Below are positions 5,848 through 8,070 of a stretch of DNA of 8,070 nucleotides, in pieces. The position numbers and the translations under genes are program-made. The notes under the pieces were generated by a model. It searched no databases, was not told the DNA's origin, and worked only from the letters and a program-made list of their open reading frames with translations. The first letter of the stretch is position 1. Each line of letters starts with the position of its first letter. Origin of the DNA: Rhodobacterales bacterium (GTDB lineage Bacteria; Pseudomonadota; Alphaproteobacteria; Rhodobacterales; Rhodobacteraceae); assembly GCA_009992615.1 (NCBI GenBank), contig JAACVA010000217.1:1-8070 (forward strand), in the 5' to 3' direction.

Positions 5848-6879
5848 TCAGACTTCTTCGCTGGAACGGGCCCAGAGATTGATGTCTTCTTCCTGCGCCA
5901 CGGCGTCGATCTGTGCCAGTTCTTCGGCGGTGAAGCTGAGATTGCCAACAGCCCCGGCACAGTCTGTTACCTGCTCGGGCTTGCTGGCACCAATGAGCGC
6001 CGTGGTGATGCCGCCATCGCGCAGCACCCAGGCAATTGCCATCTGGGCCAATGTCTGGCCGCGGCTTTCCGCGATCGCGTTCAGTTTTCGAATGCTGGCA
6101 ATGGCACTTTCGGTAATCATCCCTTCGCGCAGGGATTTGCCTTGGGTGGCGCGGCTGCCTTGGGGGATACCGCCGAGATATTTCTTGGTCAGCATCCCCT
6201 GGGCCAGTGGCGTGAAGGCGATCGAACCGATGCCCAGATCGGCCAGCGTGCCCTTCAACCCGTCGCGTTCAACCCAGCGGTTCAGGATGTTGTAGCTGGG
6301 CTGGTGGATCACGCAGGGCGTGCCAAGCTGTTTCAGGATCTTCGCAGCCTGGCGGGTACGATCCGAGTTATAGGAGGAAATACCGACATAAAGTGCCCGC
6401 CCGGACCGCACGATGTGATCCAGCGCGCCCATGGTTTCCTCCAGCGGCGTATCGGGATCAAACCGGTGGGAATAGAAGATGTCGACATAATCCAGCCCCA
6501 TCCGCTTCAGCGAGGCGTCGCAGGACGAGATCAGGTATTTCCGCGACCCCCACTCGCCATAGGGTCCGTCCCACATGCGATACCCGGCCTTGGACGAAAT
6601 CACCAGTTCGTCCCGATACCCGGCCAGATCGGTGCGCAGGATTTCACCAAACGCGGTTTCCGCCGAACCGGGGGGCGGACCATAGTTGTTGGCCAGATCG
6701 AAATGGGTGATGCCGTGGTCAAATGCCGTACGGCAGATCGCCCGCTTGGTTTCATGCGGCGTATCCTCGCCGAAATTGTGCCACAGCCCGAGGGACACCG
6801 CGGGCAGGTGCAGCCCCGTGGCACCACAGCGCCGATAGGTCATGCGGTCATAACGGGCGGGATCGGGGTGATAGGTCAT
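5848..6879 (-). CDS. gpr: Aldo-keto reductase, L-glyceraldehyde-3-phosphate reductase type (YghZ/Gpr, AKR14-like)
   Basis: An NADPH-dependent cytosolic reductase of aldehydes. The E. coli homologue YghZ/Gpr reduces L-glyceraldehyde 3-phosphate and methylglyoxal. The 343-residue sequence matches YghZ almost motif for motif from memory: RYDRMTYRRCGATGL, LPAVSLGLWHNFG, ITHFDLANNYGPPPGSAE, LKRMGLDYVDIFYSHR, ALYVGISSYNSDRT, HQPSYNILNRWV, IAFTPLAQGMLTKKYL and LIGASKPEQV. The AKR catalytic tetrad is complete: Asp61, Tyr66, Lys97 and His138. The long YGPPPGSAE loop distinguishes this group from voltage-gated potassium channel beta subunits, which are its nearest relatives. The ATG at 6879 has AGGAGG 6 bases upstream, so the start is certain. 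It is the first gene of a minus-strand run with nadD and dacB and is divergent from rimK. The exact physiological substrate here is not shown by sequence. Confidence 0.93.
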   Translation of the reverse strand: MTYHPDPARYDRMTYRRCGATGLHLPAVSLGLWHNFGEDTPHETKRAICRTAFDHGITHFDLANNYGPPPGSAETAFGEILRTDLAGYRDELVISSKAGYRMWDGPYGEWGSRKYLISSCDASLKRMGLDYVDIFYSHRFDPDTPLEETMGALDHIVRSGRALYVGISSYNSDRTRQAAKILKQLGTPCVIHQPSYNILNRWVERDGLKGTLADLGIGSIAFTPLAQGMLTKKYLGGIPQGSRATQGKSLREGMITESAIASIRKLNAIAESRGQTLAQMAIAWVLRDGGITTALIGASKPEQVTDCAGAVGNLSFTAEELAQIDAVAQEEDINLWARSSEEV

Positions 6880-7036
6880 CAGGGCCTCCTGTGATGTCGG
6901 CTTTCCTTGTGGCCCGTGGCGGATTGCGTGTCAAATCTCCGCTGCCGGGCGCCGTCTGATCCCCGATTGAGGGGGCTGGCAAATCGCGCGCCGTGCAGCC
7001 ATGATGCGGCAACCCCGAAATGGAGACGGACAGCCC
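6880..7036. other. Divergent intergenic region between the aldo-keto reductase gene and rimK
   Basis: This 157-base stretch must hold the promoters for both the minus-strand reductase gene and the plus-strand rimK operon. I see the reductase's AGGAGG and a GGAG 11 bases before the rimK ATG, but no pair of hexamers good enough to name as a promoter. Upstream in-frame ATGs at 7001 and 7004 lack family similarity and are not the rimK start. Confidence 0.4.
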
Positions 7037-7942
7037 ATGAAAATCGCGATGATGGCGCAGAACGCCACCCTGTATTCCCATCAACGCCTCAAGGACGTGG
7101 CCGAAGCGCGGGGGCACCAGTTTGACATCATCAAGACGCTGGGCTGTTACATGAACATCGCCTCGCGGCGGCCAGAAATCTATTACAACGGGGCCAAGCT
7201 GCCGGAATATGACGCGGTGATCCCGCGGATTGGCGCCTCGATCACGTTTTATGGCCTGGCCGTGCTGCGCCAGTTCGAGATGCAGGGCGTGTTTCCGCTG
7301 AACGAATCGGTCGCCATCGGGCGGTCGCGCGACAAGCTGCGCTCAATGCAACTGATGGCGCGCGACGGCATCGGCCTGCCGGTCACCACCTTTGCCCACG
7401 ACCCGAAGCAAACCGAAGAGGTGCTGAAACTGGCTGGGGGGGCGCCGACAGTGATCAAGCTGTTGGAGGGCACCCAAGGCATCGGCGTGGTGCTGGCCGA
7501 CACCGACCGCAGCGCGAAATCGGTGATCGAGGCGTTTCGTGGCGCCAACGTCAACATCATGGTGCAGGAATTCATCAAAGAGGCCGGCGGCACCGACATC
7601 CGCGCCCTTGTGATCGGCGGCAAGGTGATTGCCGCCATGAAGCGCACCGGCGCCGAGGGCGAGTTCCGGTCCAACCTGCATCGCGGCGGCAGCGCCCAGT
7701 CGATCAAGATCAGCCCCGAAGAACGCGCCACCGCAATCCGCGCCGCCAAATCCATGGGGCTGAACGTCTGTGGCGTCGACATGCTGCGCGCCAATCACGG
7801 GCCGGTGGTGATGGAGGTGAATTCATCCCCCGGCCTTGAAGGCGTGGAAAAGGCGACAGGAATCGACATCGCGGGCAAGATCATCGATTTCATCGAAAAG
7901 AACGCCCGCCCCGGCAAGACAAAGACGACCGGCAAGGGATGA
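7037..7942 (+). CDS. rimK: RimK: ribosomal protein S6-L-glutamate ligase (ATP-grasp)
   Basis: Adds L-glutamate residues to the C-terminus of ribosomal protein S6 using ATP; some homologues make free poly-glutamate. The 301-residue protein aligns with E. coli RimK along its whole length from memory: MKIA at the N-terminus, CYMNI, DAVIPRIGASITFYG, FPLNESVAI.RSRDKLRSMQL, VIKLLEGTQGIGVVLA, RSNLHRGGSA and VMEVNSSPGLEG. ATP-grasp residues are in place: Lys141, the GTQGIG loop (145-150), MVQEFI (175-180), and metal ligands Asp248, Glu260 and Asn262. The start at 7037 matches the family N-terminus; the open frame upstream adds 12 unrelated residues. GGAG lies 11 bases upstream, a rather long spacing. 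Residues about 290-301 form a short Lys/Thr-rich tail unlike E. coli. The stop overlaps the start of the next gene by four bases (ATGA), which implies translational coupling. Confidence 0.94.
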   Translation: MKIAMMAQNATLYSHQRLKDVAEARGHQFDIIKTLGCYMNIASRRPEIYYNGAKLPEYDAVIPRIGASITFYGLAVLRQFEMQGVFPLNESVAIGRSRDKLRSMQLMARDGIGLPVTTFAHDPKQTEEVLKLAGGAPTVIKLLEGTQGIGVVLADTDRSAKSVIEAFRGANVNIMVQEFIKEAGGTDIRALVIGGKVIAAMKRTGAEGEFRSNLHRGGSAQSIKISPEERATAIRAAKSMGLNVCGVDMLRANHGPVVMEVNSSPGLEGVEKATGIDIAGKIIDFIEKNARPGKTKTTGKG

Positions 7943-8070
7943 CAGGGCGCGACGGCTTTGCATTCGGCGGCGTGACCCTGGCGCCGGGCGAACGGCGCAC
8001 GGTTGACCTGCCGGTTTCGGTGCTGTCCGATCACACTCCGGTCACCATGTCGGTGCGGGTGATCCACGGC
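7939..8070 (+). CDS. Succinylglutamate desuccinylase/aspartoacylase-family protein, N-terminal part (runs off right edge)
   Basis: Only the first 44 residues are in the window. The ATG at 7939 shares four bases with the rimK stop, and AAGGG just before it (within rimK) can serve as the ribosome binding site. The segment FGGVTLAPGERRTVDLPVS, followed by MSVRVIHG, matches the conserved opening of the AstE/AspA-like (peptidase M14-related) zinc hydrolases of alphaproteobacteria, which continue after VxHG into the zinc-binding HGDE region. That region lies outside this window, so the catalytic residues cannot be confirmed. The family cleaves amide bonds of N-acyl amino acids or acts as a carboxypeptidase. 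Its coupling to rimK suggests it acts on a glutamylated product, but this is inference. The family call rests on a short stretch. Confidence 0.72.
   Translation, partial: MTGRDGFAFGGVTLAPGERRTVDLPVSVLSDHTPVTMSVRVIHG

Noticed and set aside
5689..6894. 401-residue plus-strand open frame opposite the aldo-keto reductase
   Set aside because: It is the antisense shadow of a gene with clear AKR motifs, a complete catalytic tetrad and a strong ribosome binding site. Its translation is low-complexity His/Arg/Gly/Pro-rich with no family character.

Overview
The window looks like chromosomal DNA of a GC-rich alphaproteobacterium, most likely a member of the Rhodobacterales (Roseobacter/Paracoccus-like). 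Three things point there: a class I (archaeal-type) lysyl-tRNA synthetase, protein sequences of Rhodobacteraceae character, and an intergenic element with the core GCCTCCGGCGGGAGTATTTTT, which I recall as a recurrent intergenic motif in that group. The assignment rests on recognition, not on a search. I see no tRNA, rRNA, CRISPR array, insertion sequence or integrase. There is no gene-free stretch longer than about 165 bases.

Layout. Positions 1-3101, minus strand: lysyl-tRNA synthetase (1414-2994) is read first, followed by a small secreted DUF4864-type protein (915-1331). After a 163-base gap comes the N-terminal 250 residues of a large protein that ends in a pectate-lyase-like beta-helix and runs off the left edge (1-751). 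Positions 3102-3524, plus strand: a small TerB-fold protein, divergent from the synthetase. Positions 3588-6879, minus strand: an aldo-keto reductase of the glyceraldehyde-3-phosphate reductase type (5848-6879), then nadD (5156-5764), then a PBP4-type D-Ala-D-Ala carboxypeptidase (3588-5051). These three are read in the same direction with gaps of about 80-105 bases. Positions 7037-8070, plus strand: rimK (7037-7942), overlapping by four bases with the start of a succinylglutamate desuccinylase/aspartoacylase-family gene that runs off the right edge.

How the genes work together. Most are housekeeping or general metabolism: tRNA charging, NAD synthesis, peptidoglycan trimming, and aldehyde or triose-phosphate reduction. 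The only tight functional coupling visible is rimK with the AstE/AspA-like gene. An amino-acid ligase is translationally coupled to a probable zinc amidohydrolase or carboxypeptidase, which would fit a writer/eraser or processing pair. The left-edge beta-helix protein is the most accessory-looking gene. Apart from these I found no convincing sign of an undescribed multi-gene system; the findings are modest leads.
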